The position numbers and the translations under genes were made by a program. Under the pieces are notes generated by a model. That model searched no databases and had not been told where the DNA came from. It saw only the letters and a list, made by a program, of their open reading frames with translations. A DNA stretch of 64,000 bases from DTU036 sp964346475 (GTDB lineage Bacteria > Bacillota > Clostridia > Peptostreptococcales > Acidaminobacteraceae): assembly GCA_964346475.1 (NCBI GenBank), contig CAYFUM010000004.1, forward strand, positions 20,903-84,902. The letters are read 5' to 3'. Below are positions 25,133-33,604 of this stretch, in pieces (position 1 is the first letter of the stretch; each line of letters starts with the position of its first letter).

Positions 25133-26098
25133 TTATCCTATTCTAAGATCTGGGCCAAAAAAAGAAGGAACATAGCAGTTTTCCATGAGGCGAGTAAAAA
25201 AGGCCTCACCATAGTCCTGGCGCAGATCTTTAAGTTTTAGGTTGGTACTTATAAGTGTGCTTTTTCCAGCAGTATAGCGCATATTTATAAGATGAAATAG
25301 CTCTTTTTCAGAAAACTCCGTCCTGGTCTCCTTGCCTAGATCATCTAGAATAAGGACGTCGCAGTCATAAATCATATTTTTAAGGTCTTTATTGTCCTGG
25401 TCATAGCGCCAGGACAGATCCCTGAGTTTATCGATGAGGGAGGGAGCCGTCTGGTAGATGACCAGCCTGCCCTCCTTAATTAGTTCCTGGGCTAGGGCTG
25501 CTGCTAGGTAGGTCTTACCCTGGCTTACATCGCCAGAGAAAAGGAGGTTCATACCTTTTTTATTATCAAAGTCTGCTACGAAGGTCTGAAGGGACTGGAC
25601 TATGTTTATCATGTTGTCCCTCTGGCTAATTTTTTCCTTTCCTATGCCATGGCTGTAAATATCAAAGCTAATATTCGAAAGAGAGCTTTGTTGGGAGCCC
25701 CTCTCATATTCCGAGGAAAATATCTCCTGGGCTAGTCTTTGTCTAAAGCAGCTACAAAACCCCTGGTCATTTTCTCCTGTGTCCTGACAAAGCTCACATT
25801 CATACCTGGCTTCCCTAGGATCTGACTCATAGCCTAGTTCCCTGAGAAGGCTAGTTTTGGCCTGCCTGTACTCCTCATCAACCTCGCGAAGATGGCTTTC
25901 TATGCCCTCCTCTTCAGGAAAGCTAATCAGAGCCCGGATTATCTCAAGGTTGGTATTTTTGTAATCAAGCTCTAGCTTTTCAATCTCAGGGTGATTTAAA
26001 TAAAGGAGCTGGCCGGCTCTTTTTTGTCTCAGGGCTTCTTGGTTTCTTTTTTCTTCATACTCCGCTCTAAGGGAGCGGAGGAGTTCCTTTAAATTCAT
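25133..26098 (-). CDS. dnaI: Primosomal helicase loader, DnaI/DnaC-type ATPase
   Basis: A 321-residue AAA+ ATPase. Residues 105-130 hold a zinc-type cluster CELCQDTG...FCSC. The ATPase domain has Walker A SGDVSQGKTYLA, Walker B VLILDDLGKE and sensor ISTNLKLKDL. Together these match the Bacillota DnaI loader that delivers DnaB helicase to origins. It overlaps dnaD by 4 nt (ATGA), and the matching helicase dnaB is at 10091. Its tail (CYVPSFFGPDLR) is typical of the family. Confidence 0.9.
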   Translation of the reverse strand: MNLKELLRSLRAEYEEKRNQEALRQKRAGQLLYLNHPEIEKLELDYKNTNLEIIRALISFPEEEGIESHLREVDEEYRQAKTSLLRELGYESDPREARYECELCQDTGENDQGFCSCFRQRLAQEIFSSEYERGSQQSSLSNISFDIYSHGIGKEKISQRDNMINIVQSLQTFVADFDNKKGMNLLFSGDVSQGKTYLAAALAQELIKEGRLVIYQTAPSLIDKLRDLSWRYDQDNKDLKNMIYDCDVLILDDLGKETRTEFSEKELFHLINMRYTAGKSTLISTNLKLKDLRQDYGEAFFTRLMENCYVPSFFGPDLRIG

Positions 26099-26979
26099 AG
26101 TTTTTTCCCTAGGCTACGAAGCTTATCCTCTTCCTCTTTAGAATCCTTATCTTGAGGTAGATCTTTTTCTTCGTGGAGTCTTTTAAAAACGGAGTTAAGA
26201 TAGTTCATATTTGGGTTTTGCTTGGAACGGGTTACTCTTGATATTTCCCTTACAATGCTGTCTATATCAAAGTTATACTTATCAAGCCAGAGGTCTATGA
26301 CTTCCTTTTCACCAATGTTGGGGTGTCTATAGGGTTGGCCCAGGGCCTTTAGAATCTCCCTATATTGGTAGTTTCTAAAGTTGGCCTTCTCATTGAAACT
26401 ATCAACCTCCTCTGGAGTTTTAATACCATGTTGGGCCCAGTAGGTTAGGAGTTTGATGGCTTCTCGGTTGCGATACTTTTTCTTTTTAGATAGGTCATAG
26501 GCTTTAAGGATCAGTTCTCTATCTATTTCCTTACCCTGGAGGAATTCTCCCAGACTCTGGCACTCCATTTCACTTAGAGGTAGGGCCAAGAGACTGGATA
26601 CCTCGTTAAAAAGCTCTCTGTGCCAGAGGGAGTAGTCAAGGCTGGTGGCAGAAGAGCGAGCCTCATAATTACTACTCAGATAGATATCCCTCAGGGAAAG
26701 ATAGACCACATCAAAGCTGTTGTCTTCTTCATTAATTAGATTGACCAGGCCCTGCTTTTGCCAGTAGCGGTAGGCCTCTACTACCTCCATGTAGTCAAGA
26801 TTTAAAAATTTAGCAAGACTGGCTAGGCTGCTATCTTTTTTTTCCTGGGCAAATCTCAGACCCAGGATATAAACCTGGAGCTCTTTAAGACCACAAAAGG
26901 GCATAAATTCATCTATAAAAATATGTTCTAGGCTGGTTAAGCCAAAGTCAAAAGAAGTTGGTTTTAGCTGTATATTCAT
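26095..26979 (-). CDS. dnaD: DnaD-domain replication initiation protein
   Basis: A 294-residue protein with a winged-helix N-terminal domain (about 20-110: ELQVYILGLRFA, FLNLDYMEVVEAYRYWQKQGLV) and DnaD/DnaB2-type C-terminal domains (YREILKALGQPYRHPNIGEKE; then LDKYNFDIDSIVREI and NYLNSVFKRLHEE). The YLNSVFKRLHE end is the classic YxxxIxxxW-like motif variant. It remodels origin DNA and loads the helicase loader in the primosome. GGAGG precedes the ATG at 26979. It is the first gene of the operon with dnaI, cobO, DUF2148, DUF4438 and FAH. Confidence 0.88.
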   Translation of the reverse strand: MNIQLKPTSFDFGLTSLEHIFIDEFMPFCGLKELQVYILGLRFAQEKKDSSLASLAKFLNLDYMEVVEAYRYWQKQGLVNLINEEDNSFDVVYLSLRDIYLSSNYEARSSATSLDYSLWHRELFNEVSSLLALPLSEMECQSLGEFLQGKEIDRELILKAYDLSKKKKYRNREAIKLLTYWAQHGIKTPEEVDSFNEKANFRNYQYREILKALGQPYRHPNIGEKEVIDLWLDKYNFDIDSIVREISRVTRSKQNPNMNYLNSVFKRLHEEKDLPQDKDSKEEEDKLRSLGKKL

Positions 26980-26997
26980 GCTGCTACCTCCTTTTTT

Positions 26998-27025
26998 ATT
27001 ATACTATAAATTAATTGACTGGCAA
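26998..27025 (-). promoter_or_regulatory. Promoter of the dnaD operon
   Basis: On the minus strand TTGCCA (27025-27020), 16-nt spacer, TATAAT (27003-26998), with the start site expected near 26991 just ahead of GGAGG. The divergent walJ promoter lies about 10 nt away. Confidence 0.7.
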
Positions 27026-27033
27026 GCAGACCC

Positions 27034-27062
27034 TTTAGTTATCTGGGTGCTTCTGTTACAAT
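27034..27062 (+). promoter_or_regulatory. Probable extended -10 promoter of walJ
   Basis: TTTAGT (27034-27039), 17-nt spacer, TACAAT (27057-27062) preceded by TGT. The predicted start would fall close to the AAGGAG ribosome site, leaving almost no leader, so the exact start is uncertain. Confidence 0.4.
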
Positions 27063-27079
27063 GGACAAGGAGAAAAATT

Positions 27080-27862
27080 ATGTTTGAATATTGTTCCCTA
27101 GTTAGTGGGAGTTCAGGAAATTGTCATTTTATAAAAACTTCATCATCTAGTATTCTTGTAGATCTTGGGCTTAGCGCCAGGAGAACCGTCAGGGCTTTAG
27201 AGGATATCGGCGAGTCCATGGAGGACATAGATGCTGTTTTTTTAAGCCATATTCACAGCGACCATACCCGGGGTCTTGAGGTGCTTTTTAAAAATTATTC
27301 CTTCACCCTTTACGCCCATGAGGATGTGCTGGAGGCCCTGGATTTAAGCCCTGGGAGGAGGATTAAGCCCTTAAATGGTCCAGTAGCAGTGGAGGATCTT
27401 CTAATTGAGGCCTTTGAGCTACCCCATGATGCCCCCTCGACCCAGGGCTTTAGGCTCAGCTATGAGGATAAGGTTCTAAGCATTGCAACAGACCTGGGCC
27501 ATGTCCCTGAGGAGGTGGCCAGTATGCTAATGCCCAGCGACTTTCTAGTTCTGGAGGCCAACCATGATGAGGAGCTTGTCAGGATGGGGCCCTATCCCTA
27601 TAGCCTAAAGAGGAGGATCCTTGGTGATGAGGGCCATCTTTCCAATGAAGATGCAGCTAGGCTTATTTCTAGAATTTATAAGGAAAATAGAAGGCTACGC
27701 TTTGTCATGCTGGCCCATCTCAGCGAAAAAAATAATTATCCAGAACTGGCCCAAATGAGCGTAGAAAAAATATTAAAAGAGGAAGGAATCCAGGTGGGCA
27801 GAGATCTACTGGTGGAGGTTGCCAGCAGGGATCACTGTAGCCACGTCTACCGGATTTTGTAG
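27080..27862 (+). CDS. walJ: WalJ/YycJ-type metallo-beta-lactamase-fold hydrolase
   Basis: A 260-residue MBL-fold protein: SGSSGNCHFI at the start, the metal motif HIHSDHTRG (HxHxDH), VFLSHIH, and later EANHDEEL, GHLSNEDA and LAHLSEKNN. These are characteristic of YycJ (VicX/WalJ), a putative nuclease linked in Bacillus to the WalRK system and DNA repair. The ATG at 27080 with AAGGAG is chosen; an upstream in-frame start at 26978 would read through the promoter region. It lies alone, divergent from dnaD, without walRK here. Confidence 0.85.
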   Translation: MFEYCSLVSGSSGNCHFIKTSSSSILVDLGLSARRTVRALEDIGESMEDIDAVFLSHIHSDHTRGLEVLFKNYSFTLYAHEDVLEALDLSPGRRIKPLNGPVAVEDLLIEAFELPHDAPSTQGFRLSYEDKVLSIATDLGHVPEEVASMLMPSDFLVLEANHDEELVRMGPYPYSLKRRILGDEGHLSNEDAARLISRIYKENRRLRFVMLAHLSEKNNYPELAQMSVEKILKEEGIQVGRDLLVEVASRDHCSHVYRIL

Positions 27863-27866
27863 AGGA

Positions 27867-28678
27867 ATGAAAAAAATATACTATGGGTGGATTGTAGTGG
27901 CAGCGGGTTTTATGCTCATGGCCACAGGCTGGGGTATAGTATATAATACTGCCAGTCTTTTTCTTATTCCAATTGGTGAGGAGCTGGGTCTTCTTCGCTC
28001 CCAGATAAGCTTTACCTTGACCCTTAGGAGTCTGGTGCAGCTGGTGGTCTCCCTTTTTGCTGGAAGGATCTACCGGCGCTACTCCATATCTAAATCAATG
28101 AAGCTTATGAGTCTAGTCCTGGTGGCCACCTACATACTTCTAGGCTCTGCAGAAAAACTCTGGCAGATATACCTTCTAACCTTGAGTGGAGCTCTAGCCA
28201 ATAGCTTTATAGGAATTGTACCTATTTCTGTTATTATAAGTAACTGGTTTCATGAGAAAAGGGGCTACGCCCTGGGCCTGGCCTTTATGGGCAGTGGCTT
28301 TGGGGGCATGCTCTATAGTAGCCTAACTGGCCAGTGGATAATAAAATATGGATGGAGGGCTGCCTATAGGCTCCAGGCCCTGGCCATGTTTTTACTTATT
28401 CTTCCTGTGGTCTTTTTTCTAATTAAAGAAAAACCTGAGGATATGAATCTAGATGCCTATGGTAAATCCACAGGAAGCCTCCCCATAGCGGGGCTGGATT
28501 TTAGGGAAGTCCTTAGACTACCCTACTTTTGGATACTGGCTCTTATGGGAATTTTAATAGGTCTGGCTATCAGCATAGCTAACATTTCCATTGCACCCCA
28601 CCTGGTGGAAATAGGCTATGGCTTTACCTTTGCAGCCAATATCCTGGCCCTTTGTATGGCCAGCCTTGCCCTTGGCAA
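27867..28678 (+). CDS. MFS transporter, 3' part lost in an assembly gap
   Basis: About 270 residues are visible before the N-run. Eight or so membrane segments are seen, beginning KKIYYGWIVVAAGFMLMATG, and including GLAFMGSGFGGMLYSSLTGQ. This opening and the length resemble the oxalate/formate antiporter (OFA) and monocarboxylate branch of the MFS. Full-length relatives have about 400 residues, so roughly a third is missing. The ATG at 27867 follows AGAGGA. The few codons open after the gap cannot be assigned to it with certainty. Substrate unknown. Confidence 0.7.
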
Positions 28679-28778
28679 NNNNNNNNNNNNNNNNNNNNNN
28701 NNNNNNNNNNNNNNNNNNNNNNNNNNNNNNNNNNNNNNNNNNNNNNNNNNNNNNNNNNNNNNNNNNNNNNNNNNNNNN
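28679..28778. other. Assembly gap (100 N)
   Basis: Exactly 100 unresolved bases inside the MFS gene; the round number indicates a placeholder of unknown true length. After the gap, 28779-28875 holds no recognisable gene; a run of seven T at 28827-28833 has no stem upstream of it that I can see. Confidence 0.95.
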
Positions 28779-28875
28779 ATTACTGGGATAAAGAGTAAGT
28801 GGCACTAGAAGGGCACCTGAGGGAGTTTTTTTAGTATATACTTAAGTTTAGAGATAGGAAAACTAGGAGGTTTTT

Positions 28876-29856
28876 ATGTTAAGTGCAAGAGACGTAGAAA
28901 AGGCCTACAAAAGAATGAGACCCTATATTACAAAGACTAGACTGGAAAAAAGTGTATTTTTAAGCGATGAGAAGACCACTGTCTATCTAAAAATGGAAAA
29001 TGAGCAGCCAGTAGTTAGAAGCTATAAGCTAAGGGGAGTTCTAGCAAGGCTTACCCTGCTAGAAAAAGAGGAGAGAAAGAAAGATTTAGTAGCTATATCC
29101 TCAGGTAACCATGGGGTTAGTCTAGCCTATGGCGCTAGCCTTCTGGGCTTAAATCCTCCTCTTATCCTTGCGCCCCAGTCTACCCCCTATCCAAAAAGAA
29201 AGAAGATTGTAGATTTTGGTGGGGAACTTAAGCTTATTGGAAAAAACTTCGATGAGGCCAGTGAACTTGGTGAAGAGCTTATCAGGGCCGGGGACTATGT
29301 CTGGGTTGATTCTAGAGAGGATCCCAAGGGGGTAGCTGGCCAGGGTAGTCTAGCTATAGAGATCATGGAAGAGCAGCCCGATCTAGATATTTTTCTAGCT
29401 CCCATTGGAAGTGGAGGCCTTATTACCTCCTGCGCCATCTATTTAAAGGAGGTCCATCCACAAGTGAGGGTAATCGGCGTAGAACCAGATTACTGTCCAG
29501 CTATGTCTGAGAATATTAAAAAGGGCAGATGGACTAAGTTTTTCCCCTTTGAAGGTGAGACTATCCTGGATAGCCTGGTTGGTGGCATTGCCCATCACTC
29601 CTATGAAAGGGCAGAGGAGCTGGTGGATGAAATCCTACTAATTGATGATGGAGATGTTAAAAGTGCCCTTTGGGACATGCTCCTCTATGAGAAGGTTGTA
29701 GTAGAGCCAGATAGTGCAGTGTGTTACGCCGCTGTAAAAAAATATCCAGAAAAATTTGCTGGAAAAAAAGTAGCTATGATTGTTACTGGGGCTAATATAG
29801 AAGATAGCTTATTTGTTGATATTCTTGAAGATAAGTTATGTAATGTTAACAGATAA
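28876..29856 (+). CDS. Threonine/serine dehydratase-family PLP lyase
   Basis: A 326-residue fold-type II PLP enzyme. The PLP lysine lies in VVRSYKLRG (near residue 53), followed by the substrate loop ISSGNHGVSLAYGA and the phosphate-binding GSGGLITS near 178; a VTGANIE end near 310 contains the usual final serine-type position. There is no C-terminal ACT domain, so it is the short, catabolic-type enzyme rather than allosteric IlvA. Likely reaction is deamination of threonine or serine to a keto acid, though serine racemase or diaminopropionate lyase is possible. AGGAGG precedes the ATG. It lies 75 nt before the YfcC carrier. Confidence 0.85.
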   Translation: MLSARDVEKAYKRMRPYITKTRLEKSVFLSDEKTTVYLKMENEQPVVRSYKLRGVLARLTLLEKEERKKDLVAISSGNHGVSLAYGASLLGLNPPLILAPQSTPYPKRKKIVDFGGELKLIGKNFDEASELGEELIRAGDYVWVDSREDPKGVAGQGSLAIEIMEEQPDLDIFLAPIGSGGLITSCAIYLKEVHPQVRVIGVEPDYCPAMSENIKKGRWTKFFPFEGETILDSLVGGIAHHSYERAEELVDEILLIDDGDVKSALWDMLLYEKVVVEPDSAVCYAAVKKYPEKFAGKKVAMIVTGANIEDSLFVDILEDKLCNVNR

Positions 29857-29876
29857 CCGATTTCTTAAAAGGATTA

Positions 29877-29905
29877 TTGAGATGAACCACCAGATATGTT
29901 AATAT
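29877..29905 (+). promoter_or_regulatory. Promoter of the yfcC-to-D-aminoacylase cassette
   Basis: TTGAGA (29877-29882), 17-nt spacer, TAATAT (29900-29905) preceded by TGT. It gives the four following genes their own promoter, independent of the lyase gene. Confidence 0.6.
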
Positions 29906-29931
29906 GATTTTATCATTTTAAGGAGGTCAAC

Positions 29932-31344
29932 ATGACTGATAAGAAAAAGAAAAGAGAGTTTCCCCATACCTATGTAATTATTTTTACCATCATTATTCTT
30001 GCGGGTATCATGACCTACATACTACCCGCCGGCGAGTATGACCGGGTGCAGATTGAAATGCCCGATGGCTCCAGTAGAACAGTGGTGGATCCTGCAACCT
30101 TCCACAATGTGGATCCTAGCCCTGTGCCATTTTTTGACATAATGCAGGCTGTGCCCAATGGACTGGTTGCCTCGGCTGAGGTTGTTTTCTTTATCTTTGT
30201 GGTGGGAGGTGCCTTTGGAATTATCAATAGCACCGGTGCCATTTTAGATGGAATAGGAAATCTTGCCCTCAAGTTTGGTGGCAAGGAAAAACTTATGATA
30301 CCGGTTATAATGACAGTATTTTCCCTGGGAGGAGCTACCTTTGGTATGAGTGAGGAGACCATAGTCTTTGTCCCCATAGGAATAGCCCTGGCCAGGAGTC
30401 TTGGTTATGATGCTATTGTAGGGACAGCTATCATCTTCAGTGGTGCTGCAGCTGGTTTTATAGGGGGCTGGATGAACCCCTTTACAGTGGGTGTGGCCCA
30501 GGGTATAGCGGAACTACCCACCTTTTCCGCCATAGGCTTTAGATTGGTGCTCTATGTAGTTATGCTGGGAGCGGCTATCTTTTTAACCATGCGCTATGCA
30601 AATAAGGTTCAAAAGGATCCCGAGAAGAGCTACTGTAGAGAGCTTGAACTTATGCAGGCAGAAGACGGTTCTGCACTTAAGGAGGTTAAGGACTTAAGCG
30701 GCAAGCAAAAGCTTGTTCTAGTGGGCTTTGTAGTGGGAATGGGAGTTCTAATCTATGGAGTTCTGATCCACGGATGGTACATGATTGAGATTGCAGCCCT
30801 ATTTTTCACCATGGGTATTGCCCTGGGTATTATTGGTGGTATATCTGCCAATAGGATGGCTGAGGAGTTTTTAGCAGGTGCAAGAGATCTAGCTACAGGA
30901 GCCCTGGTAGTGGGTTTTTCTAGAGGTATTCTAGTTGTTCTAACCCAGGGAGCAATCCTGGACACAATTATCCATGGTTTAGCTTCTACAATCCAGGGGC
31001 TACCCAAGACCATAGCTGCTGTTGGAATGTTTGTGGTCCAGTCTATAATTAACTTTTTTATCCCTTCAGGTTCTGGTCAAGCTGGTACCACCATGCCCAT
31101 CATGGTGCCTCTAGCTGACGTTATTGGCCTTTCAAGGCAGACAGCCGTTATAGCCTTCCAGTGCGGGGATGGTATCTCTAATAGCATTATCCCCACAGGG
31201 GCTTCACTACTGGCAGCCCTGGGTGTTGCTAAAATTAAGTACGAGGACTGGGTCAGGTTTATCTGGCCACTTATGGCCCTTCAATCTCTTATTGCAGCCG
31301 TCTTTATGGTAATCGCCACTTTAATCAATCTCGGACCCTTCTAG
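29932..31344 (+). CDS. YfcC family carrier (ion-transporter/ArcD-like superfamily)
   Basis: A 470-residue membrane protein with about 11-13 helices and YfcC-family signatures: FPHTYVIIFTIIILAGI at the start, YILPAGEYDR, FFIFVVGGAFGIINSTGA, GATFGMSEETIVFVPI, and a C-terminal IPSGSGQAGTTMPIMVPL. Family members are annotated as C4-dicarboxylate carriers or basic amino-acid antiporters (ArcD-like), so the substrate is uncertain. AAGGAGG precedes the ATG. It heads a tight operon with the M20 hydrolase (8-nt gap). Confidence 0.88.
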   Translation: MTDKKKKREFPHTYVIIFTIIILAGIMTYILPAGEYDRVQIEMPDGSSRTVVDPATFHNVDPSPVPFFDIMQAVPNGLVASAEVVFFIFVVGGAFGIINSTGAILDGIGNLALKFGGKEKLMIPVIMTVFSLGGATFGMSEETIVFVPIGIALARSLGYDAIVGTAIIFSGAAAGFIGGWMNPFTVGVAQGIAELPTFSAIGFRLVLYVVMLGAAIFLTMRYANKVQKDPEKSYCRELELMQAEDGSALKEVKDLSGKQKLVLVGFVVGMGVLIYGVLIHGWYMIEIAALFFTMGIALGIIGGISANRMAEEFLAGARDLATGALVVGFSRGILVVLTQGAILDTIIHGLASTIQGLPKTIAAVGMFVVQSIINFFIPSGSGQAGTTMPIMVPLADVIGLSRQTAVIAFQCGDGISNSIIPTGASLLAALGVAKIKYEDWVRFIWPLMALQSLIAAVFMVIATLINLGPF

Positions 31345-31352
31345 GAGGAATA

Positions 31353-32510
31353 ATGCAAGAATTCAGAAATAGAGCAATGGAGCTCCTGCCTGAACTTAAA
31401 GAACTCAATAAATTTATCTACGATAACCCAGAACTTGGCTATGAGGAGTTTGTCTCCAGCAGGGCTCATATTGAGCTTTTAGAGCGCCATGGCTTTGAGA
31501 TGGAGCTTTCTCCCCTGGGTATGGAGACCGCCTATGTGGCTAGGTTTTCTGGCGATAAGCCTGGTATAACCATGGCCTATCTGGCAGAGTATGACGCTCT
31601 GCCAGGTATTGGACATGGCTGTGGCCACAACCTGCTCGGCACTACCTCTATTGGCGCAGCCCTGGTGCTAAAGGATTATGTAGAGAAAAATGGAGGCACC
31701 GTCCTGCTCTTTGGTACTCCTGCTGAGGAGACCAGTGGGGCCAAGGTAGCCTTTGCCGACCAGGGATATTTTGAGGGTGTTGATGTGGCTATTTGTCCCC
31801 ATCCATCAGATTTTTACTATTCTTCGGGTAAGAGCCTAGCTCTGGTGCCAATTTCCTTTACCTTTACAGGAAAGACGGCCCATGCGGCTTCGGATCCTGA
31901 GTCCGGTGTTAATGCCCTGGACGCCCTGCTTTTAACCTTTAATAACATTAATGCCCTAAGGGAGCACATTCGCTCCTCTGCCAGAATCCACGGTGTTATT
32001 AAGGAGGGAGGCCTGGCTGCCAATGTGGTACCCGATAGGGCAGTGGGGGAATTCTATGTAAGGACCATGACTCTGGACTACATGGAGGAGCTGCTGGAAA
32101 AGGTGAAAAATTGTGCTAGGGCAGGAGCCCTGGCTACAGGTTGCAGCCTGGAGTTTGACCACTACGAAGCTATCTATCACAACATGGTTACCAATAAAAC
32201 CCTGTCCGATCACTATGATGGAATACTAAAGGAAATGGGAATAGAAGTTCAGCCTCCCAGGGAGAGCTTCGGCTCCCTAGACATGGGCAATGTATCCCAG
32301 GTCTGTCCATCTATAAACCCATATTTTGGCATTAGTGCCCACGAAATTCCAGGCCATACTGCGGAATTTAGGGATGCCACTCTGACAGACCTAGCCATGG
32401 AGGGTATGGTAAACACCATAGTGGCTATGGTCAAGGCCATGGTGGATTGCCAGGAGGACGGTGAGCTTTTGGCAGCAGTCAAAAGTGAGTTCGAGAATAG
32501 GAAGAGGTGA
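31353..32510 (+). CDS. M20 amidohydrolase/peptidase, AbgB or PM20D2-like
   Basis: A 385-residue M20D-type metalloenzyme. NPELGYEEF near residue 27 and AYLAEYDALPGIGHGCGHNLLGT near 70-93 hold the metal-binding HGCGHN motif, with TPAEETSG (catalytic Glu), CPHPSD, TGKTAHAASDPESG (dimerisation domain) and SAHEIPGHT near the end (last His ligand). The closest described relatives are p-aminobenzoyl-glutamate hydrolase AbgB and PM20D2 dipeptidases acting on beta-alanyl-lysine/ornithine. It probably removes an amide-bound amino acid in the cytoplasm. Spacing to neighbours is 8 nt upstream and -1 nt downstream. Confidence 0.85.
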   Translation: MQEFRNRAMELLPELKELNKFIYDNPELGYEEFVSSRAHIELLERHGFEMELSPLGMETAYVARFSGDKPGITMAYLAEYDALPGIGHGCGHNLLGTTSIGAALVLKDYVEKNGGTVLLFGTPAEETSGAKVAFADQGYFEGVDVAICPHPSDFYYSSGKSLALVPISFTFTGKTAHAASDPESGVNALDALLLTFNNINALREHIRSSARIHGVIKEGGLAANVVPDRAVGEFYVRTMTLDYMEELLEKVKNCARAGALATGCSLEFDHYEAIYHNMVTNKTLSDHYDGILKEMGIEVQPPRESFGSLDMGNVSQVCPSINPYFGISAHEIPGHTAEFRDATLTDLAMEGMVNTIVAMVKAMVDCQEDGELLAAVKSEFENRKR

Positions 32511-33604
32511 TGTATCCAAAATTATCCATATCCCTAGCAGGGATTGAAAATAATGCCCAGGTGATAAAGAGTCTTTGTGACGATAAGGGAATAAAGATTA
32601 CTGGTGTGCTCAAGAGTTCTAATAGCTATAAAGAGAGTTATATCCCTATAGCAGGGGCCATGAAAAGAGGGGGTATAGCTGACTTTGGCGATTCTAGAAT
32701 GGCCACTATAATCAGGATGAGAGAGCTGGGCTTTGAAGAATCCCTTATGCTCATTAGAATCCCCATGGCCAGTGAAATAGAAGATCTAGTTAAATACGCC
32801 CAGTCCTCCCTCCACTCTGAAAAAGAGACTATCCTAAAGCTAAACCAGGAGGCTCTAAAGCAGGGTAAGACCCATGGGGTTTTACTGATGGTGGATTTAG
32901 GAGATCTTAGGGAGGGAATTGAAGACGAAGGTGAGCTCCTGGAGCTAGCCCAAATCTGTGAGAAACTAGAGGGGGTTGAGCTCCTAGGGATAGGGACCAA
33001 TTTGGGCTGCTATGGCGCTATAGTTCCCGATGAAGTGAATCTAGGCCGGCTGGTGGAGTTGGCTGAGAAGATTGAAGCCACTATAGGTAGAAGGCTGGAG
33101 CTTATTTCAGGTGGTGCTACTTCAACCCTGCCCCTGGTATTTGAAGGCAGGTGTCCTGCTAGGATAAATCATCTACGCCTAGGTGAGGGAATCCTTGTGG
33201 CCAGGGATCTAGAAGAAATCTGGAAGGTCCATATTCCGGGGCTGAGAATGGATAATTACAAAATCCAGGCTCAGGTAATTGAGCTAAAGGAAAAGTTTTC
33301 CCATCCAATAGGAAAGATCTTTATTGACGCCTTTGGTTCCAGGCCTAGCTTTGAAGATAGAGGCAGAAGAAAAAGATGCCTTATAGCTCTAGGTAAGAGG
33401 GATATAGCTAATTTTGATGCGCTAACCCCTGATATAGGGGGGATAGAATTTATGGGTGGTAGCTCCGACCATGGAATACTCGATGTTGAGGATGCCAAGG
33501 AGGAAATTAAACTGGGAGATATCCTGGAATTTAACCTCTTCTACCAGGCCATGATGCATGCAATTGAGAGCTGCAGCGTTTCCATTGAATATAGGGAGGA
33601 CTAA
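32510..33604 (+). CDS. Alanine/ornithine racemase-family PLP enzyme
   Basis: A 364-residue fold-type III PLP protein like ornithine racemase (Orr) and YhfX. The PLP lysine is in GVLKSSNS near residue 36. Then comes DFGDSRM, VDLGDLREG, GGATSTLPLVFEG, INHLRLGEGILV, FIDAFGSRPSF and GGSSDHGILDVEDA. The last segments match the Orr type better than alanine racemase, which has a different C-terminal beta domain. The substrate cannot be told from sequence. ATG at 32510 overlaps the M20 stop; a GTG one codon earlier is possible. Confidence 0.82.
   Translation: MYPKLSISLAGIENNAQVIKSLCDDKGIKITGVLKSSNSYKESYIPIAGAMKRGGIADFGDSRMATIIRMRELGFEESLMLIRIPMASEIEDLVKYAQSSLHSEKETILKLNQEALKQGKTHGVLLMVDLGDLREGIEDEGELLELAQICEKLEGVELLGIGTNLGCYGAIVPDEVNLGRLVELAEKIEATIGRRLELISGGATSTLPLVFEGRCPARINHLRLGEGILVARDLEEIWKVHIPGLRMDNYKIQAQVIELKEKFSHPIGKIFIDAFGSRPSFEDRGRRKRCLIALGKRDIANFDALTPDIGGIEFMGGSSDHGILDVEDAKEEIKLGDILEFNLFYQAMMHAIESCSVSIEYRED

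Noticed and set aside
26978..27079. N-terminal extension of WalJ
   Set aside because: An in-frame start exists but would cross the divergent promoter region and precede the usual N-terminus; the ATG at 27080 has the ribosome site.
28779..28875. Possible riboswitch or terminator remnant before the lyase gene
   Set aside because: A T-run at 28827-28833 is present but no stem or known consensus could be drawn, and the upstream part is lost in the gap.
30015..30377. Minus-strand open frame opposite the YfcC carrier
   Set aside because: No ribosome site, low-complexity composition, and it is antisense to a clear family protein.
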